DNA from: Actinomyces bowdenii
GTDB lineage: Bacteria > Actinomycetota > Actinomycetes > Actinomycetales > Actinomycetaceae
Length of the DNA stretch: 64,000 bases
Reading direction: 5' to 3'
NCBI RefSeq assembly: GCF_017592395.1
Contig: NZ_JAGFOU010000001.1
Coordinates: forward strand, 222,401 to 286,400
This document shows positions 1-11,899 of this stretch, piece by piece. Position 1 is the first letter of the stretch, and the number at the start of each line of letters is the position of its first letter. The position numbers and the translations under genes were made by a program. Under the pieces are notes generated by a model. The model saw nothing but the letters and a program-made list of their open reading frames with translations. It was not told the origin of the DNA and searched no databases.

Positions 1-843
1 GCCGAAGGCCCCCGTGGAGATGGAGCACAGTCCCAGGCTGTTCATGCCCAGGCGGTCGGCCAGGTCCAGGGCGCTGGTGTAGCAGGAGGACAGCAGGTAG
101 CGGTCCTCGCGGTTGGGCGGCCGGTTGTCCTCGGCCATGGGCCCCACCGAGTGGATGACGTAGAGGGCGGGCAGGTGGTAGCCGTTGGTGAGCACGGCCC
201 GGCCGCTGGGCTCCCCCGTGCTGCGGCGGGCGGGGTCGGCGGCCTCGGCGTCGGCCATGTAGCGGGCGCACTCGGCGCGCAGCCCGGGCCCCGCCGCCGA
301 GTGGAGCATGTTGTCCACGCAGCGGTGCCCGGGGACGAAGCAGCCGAGCATGCGCGCGTTGGCGGCGTTGAGCACGGCGTCGGCCCGCAGGCGCGAGAGC
401 TCGCCCTGCCACAGGGCCACCCGCTGCCCCAGCGTCCCGGGCACGCCGTGGGTGGCCGCGAGGTTCGGCAGGGACAGGGCGTCCACGGCCCCCCGGGCGG
501 CGGCCTCCGTGGCCAGGAGGAGGTCGAGGTCCCTGGCGGCGGCGATCGGCAGGGGGCCGGGCGGGCGGGTGGTGAGCAGGTAGTCCAGGTAGACGCGCAG
601 ATCCCCCGTATCCGCGGGGAGCGTCAGGTCCCCCCAGCTGGAGACGACCGGGGGGTCGGTGCGGATGAGGGAGAGGACCAGGCGCAGCAGGAGGGCCCTG
701 CGGTCGCGGATGCCTCCGCGCGCGTCGAGGACGCCCGCAGCGGACCACGGGTAGGAGCCGTCGGCGACGTCGGGATCGTCCGCGGCATGCGCGAGCAGAT
801 CCTCCACATTGCCCGGGATTCCGCCAAGACGGCAGCCGCTCAT
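1..843 (-). CDS. Zinc-type macrodomain protein (partial, 3' end outside window)
   Basis: Only the first 281 codons lie in the window; the gene runs off the left edge. Residues 1-150 are a mostly helical N-terminal region. A macrodomain follows, with NAAN (about 159-162) for ADP-ribose binding and GCFVPGHRCVDN (167-178). The latter matches the zinc-containing macrodomain subfamily, where Cys/His residues (here C168, H173, C175) hold a catalytic zinc. Known members remove ADP-ribose from proteins and often work with a SirTM sirtuin and a lipoylated GcvH-like protein; no partner is visible here. The ATG at 843 has a GAGGAGGG ribosome site just upstream. A TATGGT hexamer at 870-875 could be its -10. 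Confidence 0.85.
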   Translation of the reverse strand, partial: MSGCRLGGIPGNVEDLLAHAADDPDVADGSYPWSAAGVLDARGGIRDRRALLLRLVLSLIRTDPPVVSSWGDLTLPADTGDLRVYLDYLLTTRPPGPLPIAAARDLDLLLATEAAARGAVDALSLPNLAATHGVPGTLGQRVALWQGELSRLRADAVLNAANARMLGCFVPGHRCVDNMLHSAAGPGLRAECARYMADAEAADPARRSTGEPSGRAVLTNGYHLPALYVIHSVGPMAEDNRPPNREDRYLLSSCYTSALDLADRLGMNSLGLCSISTGAFG

Positions 844-1167
844 CTACCCTCCTCGCCTTGCCTGAGCACACCATAGCCCGTGCGGCAGGCGGGAGGGCAC
901 CGGCCCCCGTCCGCCCTCGGAGCCGCGAATCGGCGTCATTGCAGCAACAAAACCGATACGCAACCGTGACCTGCGAGGAGATTCACGTCATTGCATGATG
1001 CTTCTCAGTGAGATTCGCACAGGCATCGCCATAGGACGCGGCGAAGTCTCATAGGACATCACACCGTGCCGCCGATCCCCGGCAGGACGGGCGGCAGGCG
1101 GGCGGGAGGCGGGGCGGGCCCACGTACCGGTGCGCCCGGACGATGGCGGGGCCCGCCCCGGCCGGGC
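844..1167. other. Intergenic region between macrodomain gene and trxA
   Basis: No credible gene. It holds the minus-strand start region of the macrodomain gene and the 3' flank of trxA. A GC-rich imperfect hairpin at about 1150-1166 directly follows the trxA stop on the minus strand and may end transcription. The centre (about 940-1050) is locally richer in A/T. I see no repeat there. Confidence 0.5.
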
Positions 1168-1530
1168 TCAGCCCTCCTGCTCGGCGATCTTGGCCTTGAC
1201 CTCATCCATGTCCAGCTCGCGGACCTGGGTGATGAGGGCGTCCAGGGCGGAGGCGGGCAGGGCGCCGGCCTCGCGGTAGACCAGGACGTCGTCGCGGAAG
1301 ACCATGAGGGTGGGGATGGAGGAGATGCCCAGGGCGCCGGCCAGCTCCTGCTCCTCCTCGGTGTTGACCTTGGCGAAGGTGATGTCGGGGTTGGCCTCGG
1401 AGGCCTTCTCGAAGACCGGGGCGAAGCGCTGGCAGGGCCCGCACCAGGAGGCCCAGAAGTCGACGATGGTGATGCCCTCGCCGTGGATGGTGCTCTTGAA
1501 CTCGGGGCCGGTGATGCTCGTGGTGGCCAT
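1168..1530 (-). CDS. trxA: Thioredoxin
   Basis: A 120-residue cytosolic thioredoxin that reduces protein disulfides through the redox motif WCGPC (about residues 29-33). The fold landmarks are present: VDFWASWCGPC, then the cis-proline region SIPTLMVF, then a C-terminal helix. The length is close to the usual 105-110 residues plus a short acidic tail. An AAAGG ribosome site precedes the ATG. It is read in the same direction as the acetyltransferase gene to its right, 123 bases away. No thioredoxin reductase gene is nearby. Confidence 0.95.
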   Translation of the reverse strand: MATTSITGPEFKSTIHGEGITIVDFWASWCGPCQRFAPVFEKASEANPDITFAKVNTEEEQELAGALGISSIPTLMVFRDDVLVYREAGALPASALDALITQVRELDMDEVKAKIAEQEG

Positions 1531-1653
1531 AGGTCGGACCTTTCGGATCGGAGGTTTCAGGATGGCTCAACAGATGCTCCCCGTCGCCTATTCCTGGCGC
1601 GGCCCTGGTCGGCCGCGGCGGATGTCACGCGGCCTCCGCTGTGGTGGCCGCGG

Positions 1654-2232
1654 TCAGCCCTGGTCGCAGGACAGGTGCACGGATTCGAGCCCCAGGAAGA
1701 AGCGCCGCACCATGCGGCTGAAGGCCTGGGCGTCGAAGGGCCGGTCGCTCAGCAGGGTGTAGCGCTGGGCGCCCTCGTGGATGGTGCATCCGGCGGGGGT
1801 GAAGCCGTTGCGCTCGTAGAAGGCCAGGCGGCGACGGCGCTGGTCGGGGTTGGGGGCTCCGGCCTCCACCGGCTCGATCTCCAGGACCACGGGGCGCCCG
1901 GCCGCCTCCCGGCGCACCTGGGCCAGGATGCGCGAGCCGTAGCCGCGTGAGCGCACGGCGTCGTTGACCGCCAGGTAGAACAGCCACACCATGGTGCGCG
2001 ACTCCACGGTGAAGGTCAGCCCGGCCAGCGCCTCCCCATCGCGCCAGGCGCGCAGGGCCACTCCCGGCAGCAGCGACATGAGGCGCATGTGCCACAGGGG
2101 GGTCTGCTCCTCCTTGGGGAAGGCCCGCCGGTAGAGGTCGATGACCTCGCGGTAGAGCGGTGACCCGCACATGACAGCCTGCGCCTCAAGATCGGCTCCG
2201 CCGCCCTGGCGCTGCACCGTTGCCGTCGTCAT
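1654..2232 (-). CDS. GNAT-family N-acetyltransferase
   Basis: A 192-residue protein with the GNAT acetyl-CoA fold. The motif A region reads AVNDAVRSRGYGSRIL (R-x-x-G-x-G type, for the CoA pyrophosphate), and LAFYERNGF is the typical motif B end. It probably transfers an acetyl group to a small-molecule or protein amine; the substrate cannot be read from sequence. I chose the ATG at 2232 because AGGAGGAAC lies 8 bases upstream; an in-frame GTG/ATG extension to 2301 lacks a site. It is divergent from the membrane protein gene at 2413. Confidence 0.8.
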   Translation of the reverse strand: MTTATVQRQGGGADLEAQAVMCGSPLYREVIDLYRRAFPKEEQTPLWHMRLMSLLPGVALRAWRDGEALAGLTFTVESRTMVWLFYLAVNDAVRSRGYGSRILAQVRREAAGRPVVLEIEPVEAGAPNPDQRRRRLAFYERNGFTPAGCTIHEGAQRYTLLSDRPFDAQAFSRMVRRFFLGLESVHLSCDQG

Positions 2233-2412
2233 CACTCCGGGTTCCTCCTGTTCGGGCCTGTGCGGTACATGACGCCGATAGGCTACCGGCCAAGCGTCCA
2301 CATACCCCTATGCCCCAGGGGGCATGGCTGTCCGCAACGGTGGGCGCCACAGCACAGGAGGTGCTTCGCCCGTGCCTCAGCCCGGGATGACCATCCGCTA
2401 GGAGGAGATCAC

Positions 2413-3207
2413 GTGACCGAGCCGATCGACTTATGGAACAGGCTGCGCGCACCCGCAGCGGCAGTAGTAGCGGCGCTGATGGCCACAGTCCTCATTCCCG
2501 GCGACAGCACCTCTTCATGGAGTGAGGACCCCATCTCGGTGTCGCAACTGCTTCAGGGGATGGTGCTGATCGTCGGCTTCAGTGCCATCATCGGTCGGCA
2601 AGCCACTGCCTCCGCGAGTGCTGGAGCTGCCTTGAGCATCATCGGCACCGGTGTCATCGTGGCTGACCTACTGGTGGACAACCACGGCTCGGGGTTGAAC
2701 CACAAGGTCGAGATCATGGTGACGATGCTCTTCATCATCGCGGGCTCACTAATCGGTCATGCGGTGGTCTGCACCGCCCTCGACGCCGCACGGGCCAGGG
2801 ATATCCACGAAACCCCTCCTGGTCTCCTGCGCAACCGCTTCCGCGCCTCACGCATACTCGAGGGAACCTTCCTGGGGGTCATGGCTCCGCTTCTCATCAC
2901 TGTCCTCGCATATGGCTTCTCGCAGCAGGACGAGGCGGTGTGGCTGATTCTGCTCATCATGCTCCTCATCGGAGCAACCGTGATGATCGCGGCTCTGAAG
3001 TCACCCATCGCACCAGTGCTCAGCGCTGCAGCGCTCGCCGTTCTTGCACCGGTCCCGTATGAGATGAGCACGAGGAGCATCTACCTCTGCGCCACTGCCG
3101 TCTTCGCCCTGACGGTGTCGCTGGTGCTGCCGGGCGCACGCGCCCGAGGCCCCGCGCACTATCGGATCGACGGGGACTCCGGCGTGCAGCCCAGGAGCCA
3201 GGGATAG
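2413..3207 (+). CDS. Multi-pass membrane protein of unknown function
   Basis: A 264-residue protein with about seven hydrophobic segments, for example around residues 14-30, 46-62, 68-90, 100-122, 153-172 and 178-200. I do not recognise a family, and no catalytic motif is visible. The GTG at 2413 is preceded by GGAGGAG at 2401-2407. The longer reading from 2260 would overlap the divergent acetyltransferase start and adds only arginine-rich, low-complexity residues. Base composition is slightly less GC-rich than the neighbours. It converges on asd with no intergenic space: its stop abuts the asd stop at 3208. Confidence 0.7.
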   Translation: MTEPIDLWNRLRAPAAAVVAALMATVLIPGDSTSSWSEDPISVSQLLQGMVLIVGFSAIIGRQATASASAGAALSIIGTGVIVADLLVDNHGSGLNHKVEIMVTMLFIIAGSLIGHAVVCTALDAARARDIHETPPGLLRNRFRASRILEGTFLGVMAPLLITVLAYGFSQQDEAVWLILLIMLLIGATVMIAALKSPIAPVLSAAALAVLAPVPYEMSTRSIYLCATAVFALTVSLVLPGARARGPAHYRIDGDSGVQPRSQG

Positions 3208-5792
<2,585 letters not shown>

Positions 5793-5996
5793 GCGCGCTC
5801 CTCGGGTCCTTGTGCCGGCTGGGGAGGCCAGCCGCCTGCCGCTCCCGGCGGCGGGCACCGCACCCGCGGGATCGGACCTCGCCGCGGACGGCACCCACGA
5901 CGGCGTGACTGGGGCACAGCATACGGGATCGACTGTGACGGCCCGGTGTCACGATCCCACGGTGAGACGAATCGAGGGCTGGGGCGTCGACATGGG

Positions 5997-8900
5997 CTAC
6001 GGCCCGGGTGCCGCGTCGCGCTCGGCGGTCTCCAGGGCCGCGTCCATGGCCGCCCACACCCGCTCGGTCAGGCGACGGCGCTTGCTGCTGAGCCTGTCCA
6101 GCGCCTTGCGGAACAGGTCCTCCTTGGAGATCCAGGCCGGGCTGGCGGAGCGGATCTCGCTGAGGAGGCTGACCAGCTCGCGCGGGTGGATCTGCTCGAT
6201 GCCCTCCACATGGTCCAGGGCGTTGCGGCGGTAGCGCACCGGCTCCCCCGCACTGGCCATGCTCACCCACACGAAGTCCTCCTGGTCGATGTAGGCGAAG
6301 GCGCTTCCCAGCGCCCGGCGGAGCCCCTGCTCCCGGGAGGCCACCGTGCGCGTCAGGCCGAAGGCCCGGCAGAGGTGGACAGCGAGCCGGTGGAAGGCCA
6401 GCGGCGACTCGACGGCGCAGATCTGCCTGGCGACCCGGACGACCTCGGCACGGGCCTCGGGATCCGGGCGCGCGCCGGCCACGGCCCGGTCCAGGGTCTC
6501 GCGGGGAAGCACCTGGGTGCGCCGCCAGGGGGTGTACTCCGGGGCCCTTGTCGCGCGCGGCGCCTGCCCGCCCTCACTCGCCGCCGTGGGCGCCTCCGGG
6601 GCAGTGGGGCCAGGCGGACCGGCTGCGGCCCCGGCTCCCGAGGACCCGCCGGAGGCACCGGCAGGGGCGGCGGCGCCAGTGACGGCGCCAGCAGTCACGG
6701 TGGTGCCCGCAGCAGGCGCGGCCCCGGGGGCCCCGGGCGGTGTCGGGGCACTGGAAGCCCCCGCAGGCGCAGGGCCGCCGGGGGCTGCCGAGCCCTTCTT
6801 CCCCCCGCAGGCCCCAGCTGCCGCGGGGGCCGGGGGTGCCGGGGGCTTGCCACCGACCGCGTCCACCATCCTGTCGATGACCGCCTGCCGGTCCCGGACC
6901 CACTCGGGGGCCCAGATGCGCTCGACCCGCGGCCAGCCCATGCGCTCCAGCACATCGACGGGCAGCAGGTCGCGGTCGGTCACGCTCATGCGCCCGGACC
7001 ACTGGGGGCCGTCGAGCAGGACGGCCACCCGCGGGTGATCGGGCCGCCCCGGGCCAGAGAGCACCAGGTCGATGGTGAAGGAGGACTGCCCCACACCGGT
7101 CTTGACCTCAAGCCCGGCTCCCCGCAGCTCCTCGGCGATCTCCTGGCGGTGCCAGTCCACCTGCGACCGGGCGGGGGAGGGAGCGGAGAAGAAGGAGGGC
7201 GGCGCGCCCCCGTCCCGCGCCATCTCGAGGTAGGCGCGCAGATCCTTGATCCCCTGATGGGCGGACCGCTCGGCGCGCAGGTCCTCGGGGTCGAAGCTGG
7301 CGAAGACGATGATCTGGCGGCGGGCCCTGGTGATGGCCACGTTGAGGCGCCGCTCCCCACCGGCCCGGCTCAGCGGCCCGAAGGTCAGCGGCAGCTCCCC
7401 GCGGGAGTTGGCCGAATAGGTCACCGAGAACAGGATCGTGTCGCGCTCCTCGCCCTGGACGTTCTCCAGGTTCTTGAGCAGCAGGCCATCGGGGTCGTCC
7501 AGGGCCTCGACCACCCGCGGCGGCCCCTCGGCGCGCAGGCGCTGCTCGATGAGGTCCCTCTGCTCCAGATTGAAGGTGACGACGCCCAGGGAGGGGGCGC
7601 GCTCGGGCGAGGCCTCGAAGCGCCTGATGACCTCCATGACGATCTCCCGGGCCTCCTGGGGGTTGGTCCCGGGGCGCGCCCGGGGGTACTTGTAGCGCTC
7701 CTCGGCCCGGATGTAGTGGCCCTTGACCCGGCGCATGGAGATGCCGTGGCCACCCGGGGAGTCATCGGGCCCGGCCTCCATCCCCAGCGGGCTGGGGAAG
7801 GAGTGCAGTGCGCCGTCGTAGTAGTGCTCGTTGGAGAAGGCGATGAGGGACTCCACCGTGCTGCGGTAGTGCCAGGTCAGGCGGTGGCGGCGCACGCCGC
7901 CGGCCAGGCACTGGGTGAGGATCGAGTCCTCCTCCCGGGGGCCTCCCTCCCCCGCGTCCCTGGCGGCCGCGCTGGCCACCGCGGTGGGCGGCATCTGCTT
8001 GGGGTCCCCGACCACGACCACGGAGCGGCCCCGGCCCATGGTCCCCACGGCATTGGCCACCGGGATCTGGGAGGCCTCGTCGAACACGACGATGTCCACG
8101 AACTGGCGGTCGGCGGGGAAGAAGCGGGCCACGGAATCGGGGGAGACCAGGATGCAGGGGGTCAGGGCGGTGACCAGGTCCCCGTAGGAGTCCATGATCT
8201 CGCGCACGCTCATGCCCCGGCGCCGGCGATGGATCTCCTCGCGCAGCCCCTGGGCCCGCTGGCCTGCACCGGCCAGGGCCTCCTCGCGCTTGCGGGCGAC
8301 CACGCTGAGCAGCTCGGCGGCCAGTGCCCCGCGCAGGCGCTCCTGGACCTGACGGTAGGAGCCCAGCAGGCGGGCGTGGGCCGCCGCGTCGAAGGCCTCC
8401 AGCCCGGCCCGGCGGGAGCGCTCCACGAAGGAGGCCTGCGCCACCCGCCTCCTGGTCGCGGCATCCAGCACCCGCAGATCGGGAGCCGCTCCCTGGCGCC
8501 TGAGGCCGCCCGTCCCACCTGGGCCCGGGGCGAGCAGGTCCGCAGCAGCCTCCTCCAGGCCGGCGCCCTGGAGGAAGGAGGCGAGGGCGTCGCGCCCCTG
8601 CGGGAGCCCACCTGCCCACCACTGCTCCGACTCCGGAGGAATCCCGGCGCCCGCCTGCCCCGGCAGGACCAGCTCTGCGCGCGCCTCGTAGTAGGAGTGG
8701 CCCACGCAGTTGGGCCCGTGCACCCCGGCGCGGTAGGCCTCCAGGTGCTCCCGGATCGCGGCGATGGCCCGGCGGTCGGCGCTCAGGCTCCCGGGCACCT
8801 GGCCGGGCCTGAGGTCCAGGGCCTCGCGCAGGGCCTGGCGCACCGCCGAGGGCCTCATGCGGTTGTCGTGGAGGTTGAGCACGAGTCCGCCGATCCCGGC

Positions 8901-10478
8901 CTCCCGGCTCAGGCGGCGGGCGACGACGTCGAGCGCCGATCTCTTCTCCGCCACGAACATGACCGTGCGCCCCGTGGCCAGGGCGCGGAAGATGAGATTG
9001 GCGACGGTCTGGGACTTCCCTGTTCCCGGCGGCCCCTCCACCACGAAGCTGCGCCCGGCCACGGCCTCGGCCACCACCCGGGCCTGCGTGGCATCAGCCG
9101 TCAGGGGCAGGGCCTCGATGACGGCGTCGATGTCCGCCTCCGGCGCGGCGCCGGCCGGATCGGCGAAGGGGCTCGGGGGCGCCTGGACGAGATGACCCAC
9201 CAGGGGGTTGGCGGCGATCGTCGGCCAGTGCTCATCCAGGTCCCGCCACATCCGGTAGGTGGAGAACTGGAAGAGTCCCAGGTGCACGGTGGAGGACACG
9301 GCGTCGTGCCGGCCCTCCTGGCGGAGCCTGCGGCGGACCCGGTCCAGGGTGGACTCCAGGTCGAGGCCGTGCTCGTCGTGCAGGGGCTGGGCGAGCTCTG
9401 CCAGCTCGATGCCGGTCTCCTGGGCGAAGCTGGTGAGGAAGGAGTGGTTCGGGGTGGAGACCCCTGTCTCATCGAGCGCTATCCCGTACTCATCGCCCTC
9501 CTGCCCGGTGCGGTGGAGGGTGACGGGGATGAGGATGAGCGGGGAGCGGACCTGCCGCCCGCCCAGCGACCACTCCAGGGTCCCGATGGCCAGGTAGAGG
9601 TTGTTGGCCCCGGTATCGTCCACGATGGTCTGGGCCCGGGCCGCCAGGGCCTGGAGGGTCGCCGTGTAGTCCTTGCGGGCCAGTGAGGTCTCCACCTGGC
9701 GGTGCTCGGCCAGGAGACGGGCCGCCCGGCCCTCCTCCTGGGCGCCGGGCCCCGGATTGTAGTGGGCCGGGCGCAGGACGATGAGCTCGCGGTCGTTGAC
9801 CAGATCCTCCAGTCGCCCCACCAGATCCTGGGGGACCTCGAGCTCGATGGGCGCGTCGGTGGAGTGCGAGAGGCGGTTGATGAGGGGATTGCGCAGGGTG
9901 AGGTCGAGCAGGCTCCGCTTCCACCACTCGATCCGTGGCGGGACCGCCCGACCGGCCGCACCGCCGGTTGGGGCACCGGCCGCCTCGGCCTGAGGGGCGC
10001 TGGGAGCCGGCGGCGCACCACGCCCGCGAGCAGCCGGGCCGGGGCGGTACTGGCGCGGCGCCGGGGCCTTCCCGGCCCGGGGCGCATCGGCCGGGCCGGG
10101 AAGGCCGAGGGCGCGGATGAGCTCGTGCACCTCCTCGCGGCCCTGCGGGGAGCCGATCAGGCGCAGGACCTCGCCGACCGCCACCAGCGCCGCCAGTGCC
10201 TTGCCGTCGTCGAAGGCCTCGCCGTGGTCCGCCTCATTGCGGAAGCGGCGCACCTCGTGGAGCTTGCCCGCCAGGCCTGCAGGGAGGTGGAAGAGGTGGC
10301 GCCCATCGCCGCCGCGCCTGGTCAGCAGGTCGATCTGGACGGAGAGGTCGGCCAGATCGGCCAGATCGCGCGCCTGAGGGCCGGAGTCCTCGATCCTGGC
10401 GCGCAGATAGGGCTCAAGGCACCTGGGCAGGACGCCCAGAAGCGCCTTGAGGACGATATCGCGGTTATCCAGTTCCAT
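5997..10478 (-). CDS. Swt1-like HEPN / DUF4011 SF1 helicase / Vsr-like nuclease protein
   Basis: A 1493-residue multidomain protein. Residues 1-115 look like a Swt1-type HEPN domain with an R-x4-H motif (R80-H85, RNEADH), as in HEPN ribonucleases. DUF4011 starts near 183 (WWKRSLLDLTLRNPLINRL). The helicase core has Walker A GPPGTGKSQ near 482-490 and Walker B DEASQIP near 797, followed by GDPKQMPPT and late motifs (NVAITRARRQ), as in COG1112 superfamily I helicases. Residues about 1105-1210 form an MTES_1575/Vsr-like endonuclease (FTIDLVLSGP, VAVLLDGPQW). An Ala/Pro/Gly linker and a DUF3320-like tail follow. Such fusions resemble single-gene phage-defence proteins, but defence function is inference. 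It stands alone; the next gene is divergent. Confidence 0.85.
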   Translation of the reverse strand: MELDNRDIVLKALLGVLPRCLEPYLRARIEDSGPQARDLADLADLSVQIDLLTRRGGDGRHLFHLPAGLAGKLHEVRRFRNEADHGEAFDDGKALAALVAVGEVLRLIGSPQGREEVHELIRALGLPGPADAPRAGKAPAPRQYRPGPAARGRGAPPAPSAPQAEAAGAPTGGAAGRAVPPRIEWWKRSLLDLTLRNPLINRLSHSTDAPIELEVPQDLVGRLEDLVNDRELIVLRPAHYNPGPGAQEEGRAARLLAEHRQVETSLARKDYTATLQALAARAQTIVDDTGANNLYLAIGTLEWSLGGRQVRSPLILIPVTLHRTGQEGDEYGIALDETGVSTPNHSFLTSFAQETGIELAELAQPLHDEHGLDLESTLDRVRRRLRQEGRHDAVSSTVHLGLFQFSTYRMWRDLDEHWPTIAANPLVGHLVQAPPSPFADPAGAAPEADIDAVIEALPLTADATQARVVAEAVAGRSFVVEGPPGTGKSQTVANLIFRALATGRTVMFVAEKRSALDVVARRLSREAGIGGLVLNLHDNRMRPSAVRQALREALDLRPGQVPGSLSADRRAIAAIREHLEAYRAGVHGPNCVGHSYYEARAELVLPGQAGAGIPPESEQWWAGGLPQGRDALASFLQGAGLEEAAADLLAPGPGGTGGLRRQGAAPDLRVLDAATRRRVAQASFVERSRRAGLEAFDAAAHARLLGSYRQVQERLRGALAAELLSVVARKREEALAGAGQRAQGLREEIHRRRRGMSVREIMDSYGDLVTALTPCILVSPDSVARFFPADRQFVDIVVFDEASQIPVANAVGTMGRGRSVVVVGDPKQMPPTAVASAAARDAGEGGPREEDSILTQCLAGGVRRHRLTWHYRSTVESLIAFSNEHYYDGALHSFPSPLGMEAGPDDSPGGHGISMRRVKGHYIRAEERYKYPRARPGTNPQEAREIVMEVIRRFEASPERAPSLGVVTFNLEQRDLIEQRLRAEGPPRVVEALDDPDGLLLKNLENVQGEERDTILFSVTYSANSRGELPLTFGPLSRAGGERRLNVAITRARRQIIVFASFDPEDLRAERSAHQGIKDLRAYLEMARDGGAPPSFFSAPSPARSQVDWHRQEIAEELRGAGLEVKTGVGQSSFTIDLVLSGPGRPDHPRVAVLLDGPQWSGRMSVTDRDLLPVDVLERMGWPRVERIWAPEWVRDRQAVIDRMVDAVGGKPPAPPAPAAAGACGGKKGSAAPGGPAPAGASSAPTPPGAPGAAPAAGTTVTAGAVTGAAAPAGASGGSSGAGAAAGPPGPTAPEAPTAASEGGQAPRATRAPEYTPWRRTQVLPRETLDRAVAGARPDPEARAEVVRVARQICAVESPLAFHRLAVHLCRAFGLTRTVASREQGLRRALGSAFAYIDQEDFVWVSMASAGEPVRYRRNALDHVEGIEQIHPRELVSLLSEIRSASPAWISKEDLFRKALDRLSSKRRRLTERVWAAMDAALETAERDAAPGP

Positions 10479-10839
10479 GGCTGTTCCTCACCTGCCCAGC
10501 CCAACAGGTCCCGACGCGGCCGGGAGGATCACCGTCGCGCCCCGGAGCAGGCGGGCCCGGGATCGCGCCGGCCCGGCAGGAGTCCGGGAGGGCAGGTGCG
10601 AGGTCTGGTAGGGGTGATGAGAAGGAGGGGATGCGGCCGGAGCCGGCACACGCAGGCTACCCCACCACACGCGCACCATCGACAACCCGCCCACCACCCC
10701 GCTCACCCCGTGACGCAGGACCCACTGCCAGTGGGCGCCACCATCGATGGGAGAGCAGCGCAGGCCGAGTGGGCATCCGCCGAGCGGGCGCGGAGAGCGC
10801 CCAGGCCCGGGAGGACGGCGGCCCTCCCCGCAGGTCCGT

Positions 10840-10867
10840 TGGACCCATGCCACTGGACCCATGCCAC
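10840..10867 (+). repeat. 14-bp tandem repeat upstream of ABC operon
   Basis: TGGACCCATGCCAC occurs twice head to tail (10840-10853 and 10854-10867). The second copy ends 15 bases before the probable -10 of the following gene, so the pair covers the -35 position and could be an operator. No regulator gene is adjacent. Confidence 0.6.
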
Positions 10868-10882
10868 GCATGGCCCGATCGC

Positions 10883-10888
10883 TACCCT
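10883..10888 (+). promoter_or_regulatory. -10 hexamer of leaderless ABC operon
   Basis: TACCCT ends exactly 6 bases before the ATG at 10895 and no ribosome site is present. This fits transcription starting at the A of the start codon. Confidence 0.5.
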
Positions 10889-10894
10889 GGGGCC

Positions 10895-11899
10895 ATGAGC
10901 ATCGAAGTGACGGAGGTGTCCCGCTTCTTCGGCCGGTTCCCGGCGGTCCAGCAGCTGAGCCTGACGGTGCCCTCGGGCAGCGTCACCGGCCTGGTGGGCC
11001 CCAATGGCGCGGGCAAGACCACCCTGCTGCTCATGCTGGCCGCCCTCCTGGCCCCCGACTCCGGCACCATCCGCATCGCCGGGCTCGATCCCGTCGCCCA
11101 GCCCCAGGAGGTCCACCGGGCCGTGGGCTGGATGCCCGACGCCTTCGGCACCTGGGACTCCCTGACCTGCACCGAGATCCTCCTGACCTTCGCCGATGCC
11201 CAGCAGATGGACCGGGCCGCCTCCCGGCAGGCGGCCGGGCGCATGCTCGCCGCCGTCCACCTCCAGGAGATGGCCCACCAGCCCGCGCGGGTCCTCTCCC
11301 GAGGCCAGAAGCAGCGCCTGGGCCTGGCCCGCGCCCTCATCCACCGGCCCCGGGTCCTGCTCCTGGACGAGCCCGCCTCGGGCATGGACCCGCGCTCCCG
11401 CGCCGACCTGCGCGCCCTGCTGCGGGACCTGGCCGGCGCAGGCACCACGATCCTCATCTCCAGCCACATCCTGGGCGAGCTGGAGGAGATGGTCGACGGC
11501 GCCGTCTTCATGGCCCGCGGCCAGGCCCTTGGCGGGCCCGTCGCCGTCGAGCCGGCCCCCGCCGCCTCAACCGTCCCGCCAGGAGCACCGCCCCCGTCCG
11601 GCGCGCCCGGGCAGGCGCCGCCGCCCGGCTCTCCCCGCCCGATCGGCCCCATGCCGGTGCGCCGGACCTGGCGGCTGCGCGCCCTGGATGGGGAGCAGGC
11701 GGCCCAGTGGGCCCGCCAGGCCGGCCTGGCACTCACCGCCGTCGGGCCCGACGGGCTGCGCCTGACGGTCAGCGACGACGCGGCAGCCGCCCGGATCCTG
11801 CGCCAGGCCGTGGAGGCGGGGATCGACGTCGTGTCCTTCGGCCCCCTCACCGGCGCCCTGGAGGAGGCCTATCTCGCCATGGAAGGAGAGCGCCGATGA
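10895..11899 (+). CDS. ABC transporter ATP-binding protein
   Basis: A 334-residue ATPase of the ABC-2/drug-exporter type. It shows Walker A GPNGAGKTT (about residues 39-47), signature LSRGQKQRLGLARAL, Walker B VLLLDEPASGMD and the H-loop ISSHILGELEEM. After about residue 215 there is a Pro/Ala-rich linker and a C-terminal domain of roughly 80 residues, common in this subfamily. It overlaps the permease gene by 4 bases, so the two form one exporter. The ATG at 10895 is chosen because homology begins there; upstream reading is low-complexity. Confidence 0.9.
   Translation: MSIEVTEVSRFFGRFPAVQQLSLTVPSGSVTGLVGPNGAGKTTLLLMLAALLAPDSGTIRIAGLDPVAQPQEVHRAVGWMPDAFGTWDSLTCTEILLTFADAQQMDRAASRQAAGRMLAAVHLQEMAHQPARVLSRGQKQRLGLARALIHRPRVLLLDEPASGMDPRSRADLRALLRDLAGAGTTILISSHILGELEEMVDGAVFMARGQALGGPVAVEPAPAASTVPPGAPPPSGAPGQAPPPGSPRPIGPMPVRRTWRLRALDGEQAAQWARQAGLALTAVGPDGLRLTVSDDAAAARILRQAVEAGIDVVSFGPLTGALEEAYLAMEGERR

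Larger units (their letters stand above)
10479..10894. other. Divergent intergenic region
   Basis: A 416-base gap between the divergent helicase and ABC transporter genes. It is proline-codon-like, GC-rich and without a convincing gene. It holds a 14-bp tandem repeat (10840-10867) and the likely -10 of the ABC operon (10883-10888). A 6-bp GGGCGC/GCGCCC hairpin lies near 10785-10802. Nothing else is evident. Confidence 0.5.
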
